A DNA stretch of 64,000 nucleotides, from NCBI GenBank assembly GCA_010645155.1, contig JAAGOF010000251.1, positions 1,165,528 through 1,229,527 of the forward strand, written 5' to 3'. The notes below the pieces were generated by a model. That model was not told the origin of the DNA and did no database searches. It saw only the letters and a list, made by a program, of their open reading frames with translations. Position numbers and translations under genes: made by a program. Of this stretch, positions 20,794-32,438 are shown in pieces; position 1 is the stretch's first letter; every line of letters begins with the position of its first letter. This DNA is from Tigriopus japonicus (Eukaryota; Arthropoda; Copepoda; Harpacticoida; Harpacticidae).

Positions 20794-22034
20794 TTCCATT
20801 AAGTTCGAGATAAAGTTTGATCCATTGCTTTATCCTGTTATGAAAATGACATACAAAATAAATTGTCACATGGCATCACTGGTCCTGGAGAAGTGTTCAC
20901 CTGTTGACGCCGCTCTGTGTACTAAAATTTGTACCGAGCATAGCCAGTTTAGTGGCACATGAGTAGCACAAGCCTATAAACGGCTGTCAGAGAATCTGTG
21001 GTCACGGCTTACCTCTCCTCTCTTGCACCTCAGGCTTACCAGACATCTAAGTACTTCTTCTACTTCCAGTCCACCGTACTCTACCTTGTTTGACGACGTT
21101 TGGATGAGCTCACAGATTGGTGGATGGGCTAGCGTCTCTAGGGTGGGCTTGCCCATTAAGCTATGTGTTGACCAAGCTGTCACTGAAGCTGCCGTGACCG
21201 CAGATTCTCTTACAGCTGTTTATAGCACAAGCGACATTGCAATCGAGGATCCAGAGGACAATAGTCCTGGACGACGAACATCTCCACCAAAGCTTGGTAC
21301 TTTGTATTCGGAATGACTTGAGATGAGCGATCCAAGCAAATCAAACACAATGATCTGCGAGCCTTTTCATGCTTTTCCATGCTTTCTTTTTGAAGGGCAC
21401 TAACGAGTTAAGCAAGATGCAATGGGGGAAGTGCAAACTGAAGAATTGAGAGTCGAAAAAAGCGACCTCCAGCGGCATTTATAGCATTTCCTGGAATGGA
21501 AAGTAGAGAAATTAATTCCGAAAATATGCCCTTCACTTTGCTAAGTTTGAATGCCTCTCGTTCATCCCCAGTAACTTAAAATTGGCAGCAGCTTAAATTA
21601 AAAGGACATCGAGATTTTTGCCTCATTTTAAAGTTATTACAAGTTTAAAATGTCATCTTCAGTTTCAAAATTAGTCACCCTCTACATATGAGGAGAAAAA
21701 GGGGAGAAGGAGAAGACAAGCGGGGCCGTCAACGAAATCAGAGCGACCAATTTCAGACATTCAAAAAGGAGTTGGGGAAGCTTTCAGACTTGTGGACTTT
21801 TGGACACCGTTAACAAACCAATGCAATTTTCGTGCATTACAAGAACACAACTTTTGAAGTTAAAATAAATGTCTCTAGAATGAAATGGAAAAGAAATACC
21901 AAAAGCTGATAAAACTTGCATAAACAGCGAAAGAAGTTACTACATGGAAGGGGTCTCTTAATCCTGTGTACACTCCACGTTTTTAATCGTGAGACTCTAT
22001 AGCGCGTATGGATGTTTTGAAAAGCAAGGAGTCG
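20794..22034. other. no gene seen
   Basis: Mixed-composition sequence without a supported gene. The 97-residue frame at 21023-21316 has no recognisable features or splice context. Confidence 0.4.
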
Positions 22035-22042
22035 TTCTATCC

Positions 22043-22142
22043 CACAGAGTTGGCAGAGAGGAGACGCTGGGGCAGACGGGCCTAACAATTTGTTGGACAA
22101 TTTTCAGGCCCCAGCTGACCTTTGGCTGTGACGTTTCCCAAG
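22043..22142 (-). repeat. 100-bp dispersed repeat, copy 2
   Basis: Inverted, nearly identical copy of 8582-8681. It is followed at 22144-22160 by AGTTGTGCCCAAACAA, whose complement recurs at 22756-22775, forming a small inverted pair around the next element. Confidence 0.8.
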
Positions 22143-22184
22143 CAGTTGTGCCCAAACAAGTTCGTTTCGTTTGTAGGGTTGAAG

Positions 22185-22735
22185 TAGGGGTGGGCGAGAA
22201 GTCGGTGTCGGTGCCAAGGTGTTGACACCAACGTTTTGGGCTTTCAGTGTCGGCATCAACACCAAGTCTCTGGTGCCGACATTTTAAGGCTTAAAGAGTT
22301 TTTGAAAACGTATTGCCCGCCCAAAAACTTGATCCCAATTTTGATTGTAAATGTGAAGGACTAAACAAAATCCAATATCATTAGTTTTTGTTCCATCATA
22401 AAAATAAACGCTTACCAAACTTCAAAAACAGACTTGCAAAGCAAGAAAATCACACACCCAGCTAGAGTATTAAAAATGTAAGCTTATTTTTCCTCTCTCC
22501 ATTTTATGTTGAACTAACATGAACTTAAATGTCTTTAGAATGGGTAGGTCTGTCAAAACTGGTGCTCCATATTACAGTCCAGAAGGGCACATTTTGTTTG
22601 ACGCTATCGGTGTCAATGTCGACACCATGACGTTGATGGGCAACTTCAACACTGGTGTCGGTGTCGCCGTGGGTGTCAACCTTGCGGTGTCGGTGTCGGA
22701 GTCGAGGGCAAAATTGCCGCTGTCACCCATCCCTA
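22185..22735. mobile_element. 551-bp hAT-like element with GGTGTC motifs
   Basis: Starts TAGGGGTGGG and ends CACCCATCCCTA, with a perfect 8-bp target duplication GGTTGAAG (22177-22184, 22736-22743). Both subterminal regions are built from GGTGTCGGTGTC-like motifs (22200-22290 and 22600-22705). No protein is encoded. Confidence 0.9.
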
Positions 22736-22869
22736 GGTTGAAGTCAGGGTCACTTGTAGTTTGTTTGGGCACAACTAAAGTAATAATCTTCGGAAATATC
22801 AAGTTTTCACATGCAACCTTTGCTCTTCAACAGGTGTAACTCATCCAACAAAAATTTCCGTATATCTAC

Positions 22870-23166
22870 TAGTGATGTGACTTGGTGTGTTGGGCAAGCT
22901 TTTTTGCGCGAGGTCGCAAGGTAGGGTCACCTAATGGAGATTTCGTATTGTGCTCAGCTATATCAGCAAACACAAATTTGAGTGTCATTTGCAACCCTGT
23001 TCAGAAGTCACAAAAGTTAGGGACGCCGTTCCGTTCTCCTTGATAAAAAAACAGGTTTTTGAAGATTGGTAAGCAAAGCCGAATACGATTTCACAAAGGT
23101 CGATTGGCGACACTACCTTACGACCTCGCGCAAAAAGCTTGCCCAACACACCAAGTCACATCACTA
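22870..23166 (-). mobile_element. 297-bp hAT-like MITE, copy 2
   Basis: Same length and nearly the same sequence as 16297-16593, opposite orientation, with perfect 8-bp duplication ATATCTAC on both sides. Confidence 0.93.
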
Positions 23167-23816
23167 ATATCTACCCTGTGTTCTATCCTCGGCAGCGTGA
23201 CCAACTGTTCAAGATCAAAAAAGATCAAAAACCTCAGTTAAGAGCCAAATTTTGGAGCTAAATTAAAGCAAAAAAGCTAAATAAACGCCAGGCTATCGAA
23301 GATTGTGACAAAATATGGTCAAAAGTCTCGGGGAGACGGACCAAAAATGTTTAAACATAAAAAAACCTCAAAATTTTGCACTAAGTAATTAGTTTTTTTT
23401 GTCACAATGTAGAGGTTAGCATTGCAAACTCATTGGGCATTTACATTTTGCGCCTAATTTCAGGAGATCCTTGCTTTGAATTGGCTACTACGTTACGTGT
23501 CCGGCATTCGATTGGGCTGAAATTTGAAATACGTGTTCTTCTCAATGCAAACCAGGTCTCATTTGCAGAAGAACGCAAATGATTTGTTTCTGCTGGTAAT
23601 CATAATTATCATTACTAGCCTCCCACTCCACGATTTCCGTGCTTCTTGTCTGAACCTACCTTGGCAAGTACCTGAATGTTTCTCAGAAATTTTGAGCTCA
23701 CTCACGCAACCAAATTTTATCTTTTGTCCTGAAATAAAAGGTTTTCGATCTCAATTTAGACAATTTCATGATTGTCAATGCAATGAGAGTTCATTAACGT
23801 TTGTTTCAACATTTAG
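23167..23816. other. no gene seen; region 3' of channel gene A
   Basis: AT-rich sequence with no supported coding region between the MITE and the polyadenylation signal of the channel gene. Confidence 0.4.
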
Positions 23817-23822
23817 TTTATT
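23817..23822 (-). terminator. polyadenylation signal of channel gene A
   Basis: AATAAA on the minus strand, 45 bp after the stop codon at 23867. Confidence 0.6.
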
Positions 23823-23866
23823 TTCGAACACAAAATATTAAAAAGCGAATCATGAAACGAGCCGGC

Positions 23867-26800
23867 CTACTTCTTATCTTGAATCTTTCTTAACAAAGAT
23901 AAACCGACACTGAGAACAGAAAACCCTAGAAAAAGACCTAAGCTTCCCCCTATTGCTGAAATAATTGTGATTTTGTCATAAACAAGAACCTCGGTTTCCA
24001 CAACAGTATTGATGTATGAGTAGAGAATGTATATTGAGGTATGGTTCTGCCCAAAAATTTTGTTACTGCTGATCGAAGGCTTGTAGGTCACGCGATTGCA
24101 ACTGTCGATACATTCTTTGGCGAATGACTCCTCCCAAAAAACTGATGATTGGCGCTCAATCAATGATTTTGTGTTATTCCAGGATATGCAAATTGGCTTT
24201 TCATTTATTAAAGCAGATTGATCTGGAAATAGAGGAGAAATCAGGTTCAAGTGTTTAAACTTACCTTATTGTTTATTCTTCTTGCACATCGATTGATGGG
24301 AAAGTGCATTCATATTTGATCAGGAAGAAATTCCAGCATATTCACTGCTTTGTTGCATTGTTCAAACTGGCTGATCATATTCTTTTTCAAATTTTCAAGG
24401 TCTTTAAGATATCATTTTTATAAGTTATCACAGTTGTCCAAAACTGGCATTAAACTAATCATTTCTAGTTATCTCACGGTAGACAGCATGCTACCCAGTG
24501 AAGGCAAATTTTGGCTTTTACTGAATTTCTGCCATTGGTGATCTTTCATCCTTCTTCTTTCAGCCATCATTCCACTTGGTGGCAGAAAATGGCAGAAAAT
24601 GGCACAAGGTGGCAGAAAGTGGCAGAAAATGGCAGAAGGTGGCAGAAAATGGCACAAAATGGCAGAAAATGGCACAAAATGGCAGAAAGTGGCACAAAAT
24701 GGCAGAAAGTGGCACAAAATGGCAGAAAGTGGCACAAAATGGCAGAAAGTGGCACAAAATGGCAGAAAGTGGCAATGAATGGCAGTAAATGGTATAAAAT
24801 GTCCGCTATTAGACAAAAGTACCTATTGACTGATGTTCAACTACAAATCTGCTTTTGTAGAATGAGATCAAAAGAGTCAAATATAATTAAAGATTACACA
24901 AATACTTGAGAGTAACAACTACTAACTCAAAATTAAATGTAAACATCATTGTTGTTGCCAAAATAACTAGAAATACACATTGTATTTGAAAACACGTATT
25001 TGCATAAAATATTCCCTGGTTTAAAATCGTCATTCTTTTCATGTGCCGTATAGTAATAATAATTCAGGCTGAGATAAGAACTTCAATTGAAAATATGACG
25101 AAAGTTTACGTGAAATAGTAAAAAAATCCTATGATATACTTTTATCATAGATCATATTGATAATATAATTATCATATTGGAAAAAAAAAATTTTTGCACT
25201 TCGAAGTCACTTTAATATTAGATAGTGTTGAATATAAGAATAAGATTATCCTTATCTTCTAGAATGCTTGATGTTTATTATTTTTTTTTTATGTTTATTG
25301 CGAGAATACATCTCATTGGATATATATACAAATGATATACAATATCTATATCTTAAGTCATGGGGCCCATTCTGGGTTCTTAGGAGGCGCCGTTCAAGGC
25401 GGAATATCCACTAGACCATTGGGAGGTGAGGGTTGGGGGGGAAGACCTGGGATCGAACCCATGAACCCGAGCATAGCTCGGTCGCGCGTTAACCAACTGT
25501 GCTATACCATCTCCCCCTATCATTAATAGCGTAATTAATTAAACGAATTAATAAATGAATTGTGTCCCAGAAAGTATTTGTTACAACTTTCTGTAAAGCC
25601 CCAATATCGATTTCTTTAAAAAAAAACGAAAATAACTTGTTTGGGACTAGGTTTCAAATTTTGTTGAAAAATGATCCTTGTAAGACTTTGTTGCAATTGA
25701 ATTTGAAAAATATACCTTAGGCTTTGGTATTCAAATTTTAAAAAAGTTTTGCATTTGCGATATCTAAATATTTTAAAAACCAACAATTCTTAGCTATTAT
25801 GTTTAAATAGTGACCCAGCATTACAGAATTCAATTGCATTCAAGTTCTAATTCTCGGTGAGTATTTAAGACGAAATAAAAGTGCTCGATTTGGCCACCCT
25901 GACTTCGAGGGAAATTCAAAAACAAATCGAGGAGATCGATTTCACGAACTTCTACCTTCCTTCTTCGATGCTTTGAGCTTTTGTAGGGATGGTAAGGCCA
26001 TAGTTAGACATCAAAAGTGCCAATTTTATCCCTTTAAGTATTGAATATTTTGATTTGTATGAGTTTTAAAAAAAATGAATTTCTGCCATTTTCTGCCACT
26101 TTCTGCCATTTCCTGCCACTTTTTTCGCATGACTAAAAGCCATTTTCTGCCACCAATTTCTGCCAGGTGGCAGAAAATGGCTTTTATTTGTACGCCATCA
26201 TTACCTAAAACTACAACTTTACGGGGAATCCCGAAGAAACATGTGCACCGTTGTCTAACATCAGACATCCTCAAATTAACTAGGCTAACGCCATCTTTTG
26301 GCAAAAAGAATATTTTGAAGAAAATTGAAAAAACAGCAAAGTTCTTTCAAAGTTAGATTTTCGTAAATTAATGAGAAATGCAGGGGGAGGTTTGAGTGAT
26401 CTCTTCAAAAATCTTATCGCGGGCGGATGAAAGAAGAGAAAAGGCTTGTTTGGCAACAGTGGGTGGCTCGTGAGAATTTGGGCAGTTTAAGGGTTTTTGC
26501 AATTTACAGACCGCCCTTGTGAATTGGATGCCATGAAAAATGTCGAATTGCAAGTTTGAACACCTTTGGTTAGGATTTTGGAAAAAAATGCACACTTTAT
26601 TTGCTCCTTCTTGCACGAGAAAATTCTCAACAAAAGGCCACTTTTTTGGGTAAGCACGATTGTAAGTGATGTTATAAGCACTGATTTGTATTGTAAAGCT
26701 CCAAAACCATAAAGGTACCATACAAAATGCCGTGTTTTGTACGTGTTTCTCTTCAGTATCAAAGGTCTTTTTTAAGTGCTTGCCATTTTTCAATAAAAAG

Positions 26801-29294
26801 AATAATTTTGCAAATTCTTACAAAACCGAGAGTCAAAATGTCCAAACTTGCAATTCGACATTTTTTGTAGCATCTAAGTCATAAGGGCGGTCTGTAAAAC
26901 GCGAAAACCCTTTCGCTGACCAAAATCTTACATTGACGAACAAGCCTTCTCTTCTTTCATCCGCCCGCGATAAGATTTTTGAAGAGATCACTCAAACCTC
27001 CCCCTGCATGCCTCATTGCAACAAAGCGGTGCAAATATCGCTCAAAATTGTGAACAAGTTCAAATTGCCCACAAATGGCAAAACAGTCATAAATTTGAAA
27101 TTGCATTTAAACTTTTATCATTCACCCTTTTGGTATAACCAAGTGTCTAAGAAAGAATCGATGATTTCTCTTACTCAAGGCAATATCAAATGGAGAACGG
27201 CATGGAAATGGTTTTCGGGTTTTTACCAAAAAATCATCAAGGCAAGTGTAAAAATCGAGAGAGCTCCAATCTTTGCGACAGGTGGGCGCTGAACCCTTAA
27301 GGCTGGCCATTTTCTTTCGTAGGTGTTTCTCGAGGCTAATATCCGTTTCAGATCCCGATGGAACGTCAATGATTAATTTATCTGGGCTAAACCACCACTA
27401 GAAAAAATGAATATTTGTTCGAATTACCTTTTTAATACATTTTTTCTCAACACCAACTTGTTCTTACTTCGTTGAGAAGTTCAAAATACAAAAGAATCAG
27501 ATTGGTTTGCTTGGGGTACATCTATTTACGCAAAGAATGATATCGGCAATTTGTGGTTAAGTCAGCGATATGCAAAGTCTCAAAATTGATATGTACTCGT
27601 AGGTGAAAATGTAATTTGGATTTTTTTGTTGGTGTTAGGGTTGAGCCTCACCAGGCCAGCCATCACATTGTCCAAATATTTCCGATTGGCAAATATAAGT
27701 CCGGCAAGAGACTGGTTCTCCGTCTGTGGGTGTGAATTAACGTCTAAAAGTTTCCTGGAGAAAGGTCCATTTTTGCATAAATAATTGTAGTACAAAGATG
27801 TTTCACTAAGAACATCACAGGAATGAGAGAGCTCTCGTATTGGGAGAGACTCTAAAAGTTAGAGCTGTACAGTACTCAGAGAAGGTATGATTGGTATTTA
27901 ATATTGTATGTTTTCAAGAGCATTCATAAGCTTAAGATTTAACGTCTGCGGTAGCAATCGAAGAGGTTTTACTTGTGCTCTATATATCATTTGATACAGA
28001 GCTCATATTTATCAGTGTATCTTCAATTAGTGTACTCTTGACTTAGGATTGATTTCAAGATTAGGTTTGCGTATTTTGTCAAGTAAATAGGGCCAATAAT
28101 AGAACTGTTTTTGTCTGGTTGTATAACCATTCATTCTTTTGAATTTAATAAGGTTTCGTTGGCTTTGGACACCTTTCTTCTACTTTTGATGCACTCTTTG
28201 ACACTTCTGGACACCTTTTGGACCCTTTTAAACCAGAGATGTTTTGGACACTTCGAAACACTTGGTGTCTCGAACTTTGTTTTATTCGAGATATTGCTCA
28301 CCCTAACCCTGAGTGTAGAGTACGTACACTCCGACATCCATTCTGTTTATTTCTTGTCATTTTGGAGGCGCAATCAAACCCAAAATTTTGACCAAAACCG
28401 TTGCTGGCCCATCAATAATATGTTCAATTTATGACTATGAATTAAATGTGTGCTTACCTGATTAACCAACGAAAATTCCATACCAAGATCATGGATAAAT
28501 ATTTTGAAATTTCCATTTGCATCGTCGAAAACTGAGTTGAATTTGATATATATGCAATTTCCTGATTTTGCCGGAATTTCATCTCCAAAAAAGGTAAAAC
28601 ATTTTCCATTGGACCAAGTGTTTGTCTCCTTAATCAAAAGAGTGTTTTTTTTATTCCCTATTTTGTTGTGTAAAAGTGTTTGCTTACTTTCCATCTCAGA
28701 TTAACCTCGGTTTTCGGAGAATCCTTATCCATAACGATAACTTTATTGAAAATGTCTTTAAACGAATACATGGATAAGTCATATAGGTTGCTTTGATTTT
28801 CATATTGAATCGGCCATTCTTCATTTTCGTTGTGGGAAATGTCCCAAGATTGTGCAGACAGGCCCAGTTTTGTCATCCGAGACAATGAAGTGGGAGGATA
28901 AGAACAAATAGAAATGCGTGGGAAATTAAATGATTCACTTTTAGGCTGGACGTTCCTATAAAGAACAAAATCTATGTAAAATATCATGCCGGTTCAGTCT
29001 GTACAACAACTTAATAGTTTTTGAGTGCTCTCATTCCAAGAGTAAACTGAGTTTTTTTGGTCCAGTAATCCAGCGTACACCATCTTTTAAAGAAGGCTGG
29101 CTCACAATATTTGTTGTTTACCATTGACACAACAAAAAAATCTCAGGTCTTAAATTGCCAAGTTTCTTATCAACTCACGAGGTAACGATGGTAGTTGTGC
29201 CATCGACAAATTTAAAGAATAGCTCCCAACATTGGAATAAAAATCCAATGAAACAAATGCAATATAGAAATATTCGTCCGATCTTCACAAACAT
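23867..29294 (-). CDS. DEG/ENaC (amiloride-sensitive) sodium channel A
   Basis: Five exons with good GT-AG borders and matching phases: 29294-29179 (first Met used here), 28955-28688, 28628-28458, 27397-27175, 24222-23867; 377 residues. Exon 1 holds TM1 (FLYCICFIGFLFQCWELFF). Exon 2 starts the extracellular part (NFPRISIC). Exon 3 has the GKCFTFF motif. Exon 4 has the Cys-rich TCRKDWSSLDFYTC...CRSPFD. Exon 5 has ECIDSC and the family-defining TM2 with the G-x-S filter (SAIGGSLGLFLGFSVLS). Such subunits form plasma-membrane cation channels. The protein is short for the family (often about 500), and sequence upstream of the first Met is open and similar to paralogue B, so the true N-terminus is probably in an unfound upstream exon. 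Confidence 0.85.
24582..24790. repeat. 20-bp minisatellite in intron 4 of channel gene A
   Basis: About ten units of GGCAGAAAATGGCACAAAAT, a doubled 10-bp motif. Related CTGCCATTTTCTGCCACTTT motifs occur at 26080-26180 and 9300-9400. Long open frames on both strands are repeat artefacts. Confidence 0.92.
25279..25517 (-). mobile_element. tRNA-derived SINE candidate
   Basis: On the minus strand, 25516-25439 folds roughly as a tRNA: acceptor GGGGAGA against TCTTCCC, an A-box-like TAGCACAGTTGG and a B-box GGTTCGATCCC. The anticodon loop lacks T33, so this is not a normal tRNA. Next comes a segment containing TGGTCTAGTGGATA, which looks like a second tRNA A-box, and the unit ends in an A-rich tail (25279-25291) after AATAAA. 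No clear target duplication seen. It lies in intron 4 of channel gene A. A tRNA pseudogene is the alternative. Confidence 0.6.
26381..27006. mobile_element. foldback element in intron 4 of channel gene A
   Basis: Ends CAGGGGGAGG and CCTCCCCCTG; arms of more than 100 bp are inverted copies (shared tract AAAATCTTATCGCGGGCGGA and complement). No target duplication found. Open frames on both strands are due to the palindrome. A partial relative lies at 60947-61043. Confidence 0.75.
27600..27770 (-). repeat. dispersed repeat, copy 2
   Basis: Inverted copy of 13380-13560, located in intron 3 of channel gene A. Confidence 0.7.
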
Positions 29295-29346
29295 CGTATG
29301 TCGAATGACTTCTGCTCCAGACACCAAAGCAGGTTTACCTTTCCCT

Positions 29347-29930
29347 TCAGAGGGGGCCCGGTAAATGGGTCACAAACAAAACGGTCACAGATAAATATGT
29401 CTCAGAAAAAAGATCACATGAAAAAGTCATTGTAAAGAGGTCACAAGGTAAAAGGATCACGTTAAAAAGGTCACAGGAAAATGATAGCAATGTGTAAAAG
29501 ACCCGCGCAGTTCCGGATAAAGACAAGGAGATGACCCTAAGAACCCTGATCTGTTCCATGGTTGAAGATTGTTTCAAGGGATCCAAAGATTAGAACACAT
29601 TCAAGCTAAGGCAATGGTAACGGCGAGAAAAAAGAGCCATTCTAGACACTATTCAGCATTTTGGAACAATAACCCCAACCCGGCCCAGATCCGGTGGATC
29701 CAGGAGAAGGTGTTCCCTGAACCCTCGAGAGTCATAAAGACATCTTGCCTTCAAGATTTGCCCACGGACTTCAAAGATATTCCGGGGGGAATAGAACATA
29801 ATATTGTTCATGAAAAAGTGTCCTTTTAGTGTGCCCTTTTTCCTTGTGACTCTTTTATTAGTACTTTTTACCTATGACCCTTTTCCTGGGACCTTTTTAC
29901 CTGTGACCGTTTTGTTTGTGATCTACTGTA
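29347..29930. repeat. inverted arrays of ~15-bp GGTCACAGGTAAAAA motif
   Basis: The left array (29360-29485) repeats GGTCACA..AAAA units; the right array (29815-29930) carries the complementary units, and ACAAACAAAACGGTCACAG is shared inverted near both outer edges. The arrangement resembles the short-motif hAT-like elements elsewhere, but no target duplication was found. It begins about 50 bp upstream of the first Met codon of channel gene A and may have displaced its 5' exon. Confidence 0.65.
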
Positions 29931-30428
29931 TTTGCCTACGACCGACAATGATACGCAATGTAAATATGGGATCGAGTGGTAGAGCATAAAATATTGTGCA
30001 ACGGTTCATGAATGAATAATTATGTCGTACTTGAATGTACGATGGCGCCCAACGTGGTTGTAATTGCCATTATTGTCCATTAACTCCTGGATTTGGTGCA
30101 TGAAATGGTTGTTCTAATGGAAACATTTTTCTTACAAGTGATAAAGTTTTAAAGAAAGTGATGAAACCTCTCAACACCAAATGCGAATGGAAAAAATTGT
30201 TCCACAAATGTCTGCCACACAAGCATCTGTGACATTCAACCTCAAATGAACATGGATGAGACGGAACACAACAATCAACAAAAGTAATATTATTTTCTTC
30301 TATACGTCTTCGGGAAATTGGAGACTTGAGGGCTGAGGCTAATTTCTTAAACGCAAAGTAAAATCTTAAGGTCGTACTTAGAGTGAATTTTGGCATATCT
30401 CGTTTTTTAAAGACACAAGGCGGGAACG
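29931..30428. other. no gene seen
   Basis: Short frames only; the 108-residue minus-strand frame at 30070-30396 has no recognisable motif. Confidence 0.35.
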
Positions 30429-30710
30429 AATGGATGAGTGTAATCGATTGAATTAAGCTGGGGATTTTGGGGCCAAAATGGTTAGGGATGCGTCAGAGTT
30501 AAGACTCACCCTCCATAAAACTTAATCGAAATTCGTGAGCCCAATTCGTTTTCTTTTTTCTTTTTTCATTTTTACAATCAATTGAAATACGATTTTTTTC
30601 TTCACGTAACAAACTAAAACTATGAAATGTCCGAACCTAGTTCTGACCCATCCTTAGCCATTTTGGCCCCAGAATCCCCAGCTGAATTCGTTCGATTACA
30701 CTCATCCATT
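30429..30710. repeat. 282-bp foldback MITE
   Basis: Arms of about 60 bp: AATGGATGAGTGTAATCGAT at the left and its near-complement at the right, including matching CTGGGGATTTTGGGGCCAAA and TTTGGCCCCAGAATCCCCAG. No certain target duplication. Confidence 0.75.
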
Positions 30711-32438
30711 GCGACATGTCTGCCATCAAAGTTCGAGCAGGAAGAATGAAAAATTGCACTTTGAACCTTAGAATCACTAAAAATTGTCCCAAATACTACT
30801 AAACAAGAACTATTTTAAAGACTATTTTAAGTTGAAAAATTATTTAACGAATTTATAAGAAATAATACAAGCGTACATTAGTTTTACCAACAAATGTGCA
30901 ATGCTTGAGAGTGAAACAAATTTCTGTGTCTACCTAAGCAAAACCTAGTAGAAATAAGCAACCCAAGGAAGTCTCTTGTCAACCCAAGAACGTCCCTCAA
31001 ATTTGAGGTTATTTAAGGTCAAACTGAGAATAGAAGATTTGCAGTTGAGATATTGCAAAAAAATAGCAAAAAACTTCATCAGTATAAAAGTGTGGAAGGC
31101 TCAATTTTTTAAAGCGTTGTAACTTTAAGTGTTAAGATAAGTTTAACTTAAACCCTTTTTAAGTTCGATAATTTACCAATCATGATGTCAAAATTGTACT
31201 TTTTTCTTTCATTTCTTCTGTCAAACTGAGATTGAAACAAATTCTTAAGCTTAGTAATGGAGATGTAAGGTCGGTTGTTGAGATAGTTATGAAGTATAGT
31301 AGAAGCACATCTAGAAACACGAAAGAAGCCCATGACGGGGATAACAAATAGCCATTTTCTTGATGTGCTTCTACTACACTTCATAACTACCTCAACAACA
31401 GACCTATAAATGAATTCACTTATAATATCAATTTGTGTGTTCTATGACTTTTTTAAAAAGCTAAATTTTCTAGTCATTGTCAGATTTTTTTGTCGTAAAA
31501 GTAAGCTTATAAGGTTATATAAAGGTGAGGTAAACTCATCTAGTAGTTTCTAGTATTTTTTATCGCTTCTTGAGGCCATTTTCTTGAGTCTCAATATAAG
31601 AAAAATCTCGATATAAGCAACATTTTGCCGCTGACAGAAAGGTTGCTTTAAACGAGATTCGACTATAGTCTCAAATACTAATAATACTTCAAATGTTTCT
31701 GTATATATATCGAGTTCAAGGCAAAAAATAGTATTTAAACCTTTGCCTTTTTTGTTGTGAGTCAATGCCATAAAGAGAAGAAAATGTCGAAAAATGTACG
31801 AAAAGCATACCAGTCATGCCAATACGAACATAAAACATGCCTAAGGTGTGGAAGTCGTCGTGGCCTGAATGGTGTTAATAGTTAATATCTGGAAAGGTTT
31901 CTATAAGGCATTTATGAATGGCTTGGTGGTCAATTAATCAAAAAAGCCAGGAATATTTGATGATAATACCGAAGGCTTTCTTAATATTTGTTTTTTTTTG
32001 GTGCGGAAATGGAAAATGACACATTGTTGTCATTATATTCAGGAACTTATAAAGGGGTTAATATAGGGCTTATTATAGGGTTGCTGAAAGAAAGTAGGAA
32101 AGCAAAGTAGTCAGTAAAACGATTGAAATTTCTAAGAAAATATACAACACACCTTGAAAACTAGTGGAAAATCGTGAAAAAGTAACAATTTGAGACATGA
32201 ATTTTAGACTCAAAAACATGTTTGTTTTTCGCCTTTTTACATTTATTTGTCCCAAAATAATGCATTTGTCTTATTCACATGCTTCTGTTATTTTGATGTA
32301 ATTGGTTAAAAAATTATATTTTGCTTAAATCTAAGGACTTTCTATTATTTATTTTTTGTCTTTTCTAAAAAAGTTTCTCTTAAAAACACTTTACAAGGGA
32401 AAAAGTCATTTTTGTTGTTGTTGCAGATTTTTTATTAT
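30711..32438. other. no gene seen; contains a hairpin
   Basis: AT-rich sequence. 31268-31405 is a stem-loop with arms of about 45 bp (GTAGAAGCACATC against GATGTGCTTCTAC; GTTGTTGAG against CTCAACAAC). No supported coding region. Confidence 0.45.

Noticed and set aside
22144..22775. Inverted pair AGTTGTGCCCAAACAA as the ends of another element
   Set aside because: Arms are only about 17 bp and flanking sequences show no duplication; kept only as a note in the nearby repeat entry.
22519..22839. 106-residue frame as a gene
   Set aside because: Most of it translates GGTGTC repeats of a hAT-like element and it runs across the element border and target duplication.
24511..24909. Overlapping open frames over the GGCAGAAAATGGCACAAAAT array
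   Set aside because: Low-complexity translation in several frames at once, caused by the tandem repeat.
25439..25516. A functional tRNA gene
   Set aside because: A- and B-boxes and acceptor stem are present, but the anticodon loop lacks T33 and the D-stem is mismatched; a SINE head fits better.
26368..27292. Two facing frames sharing SSARDKIFEEITQTSPC
   Set aside because: The same peptide appears from both strands because the region is a palindrome; it is a foldback element in an intron.
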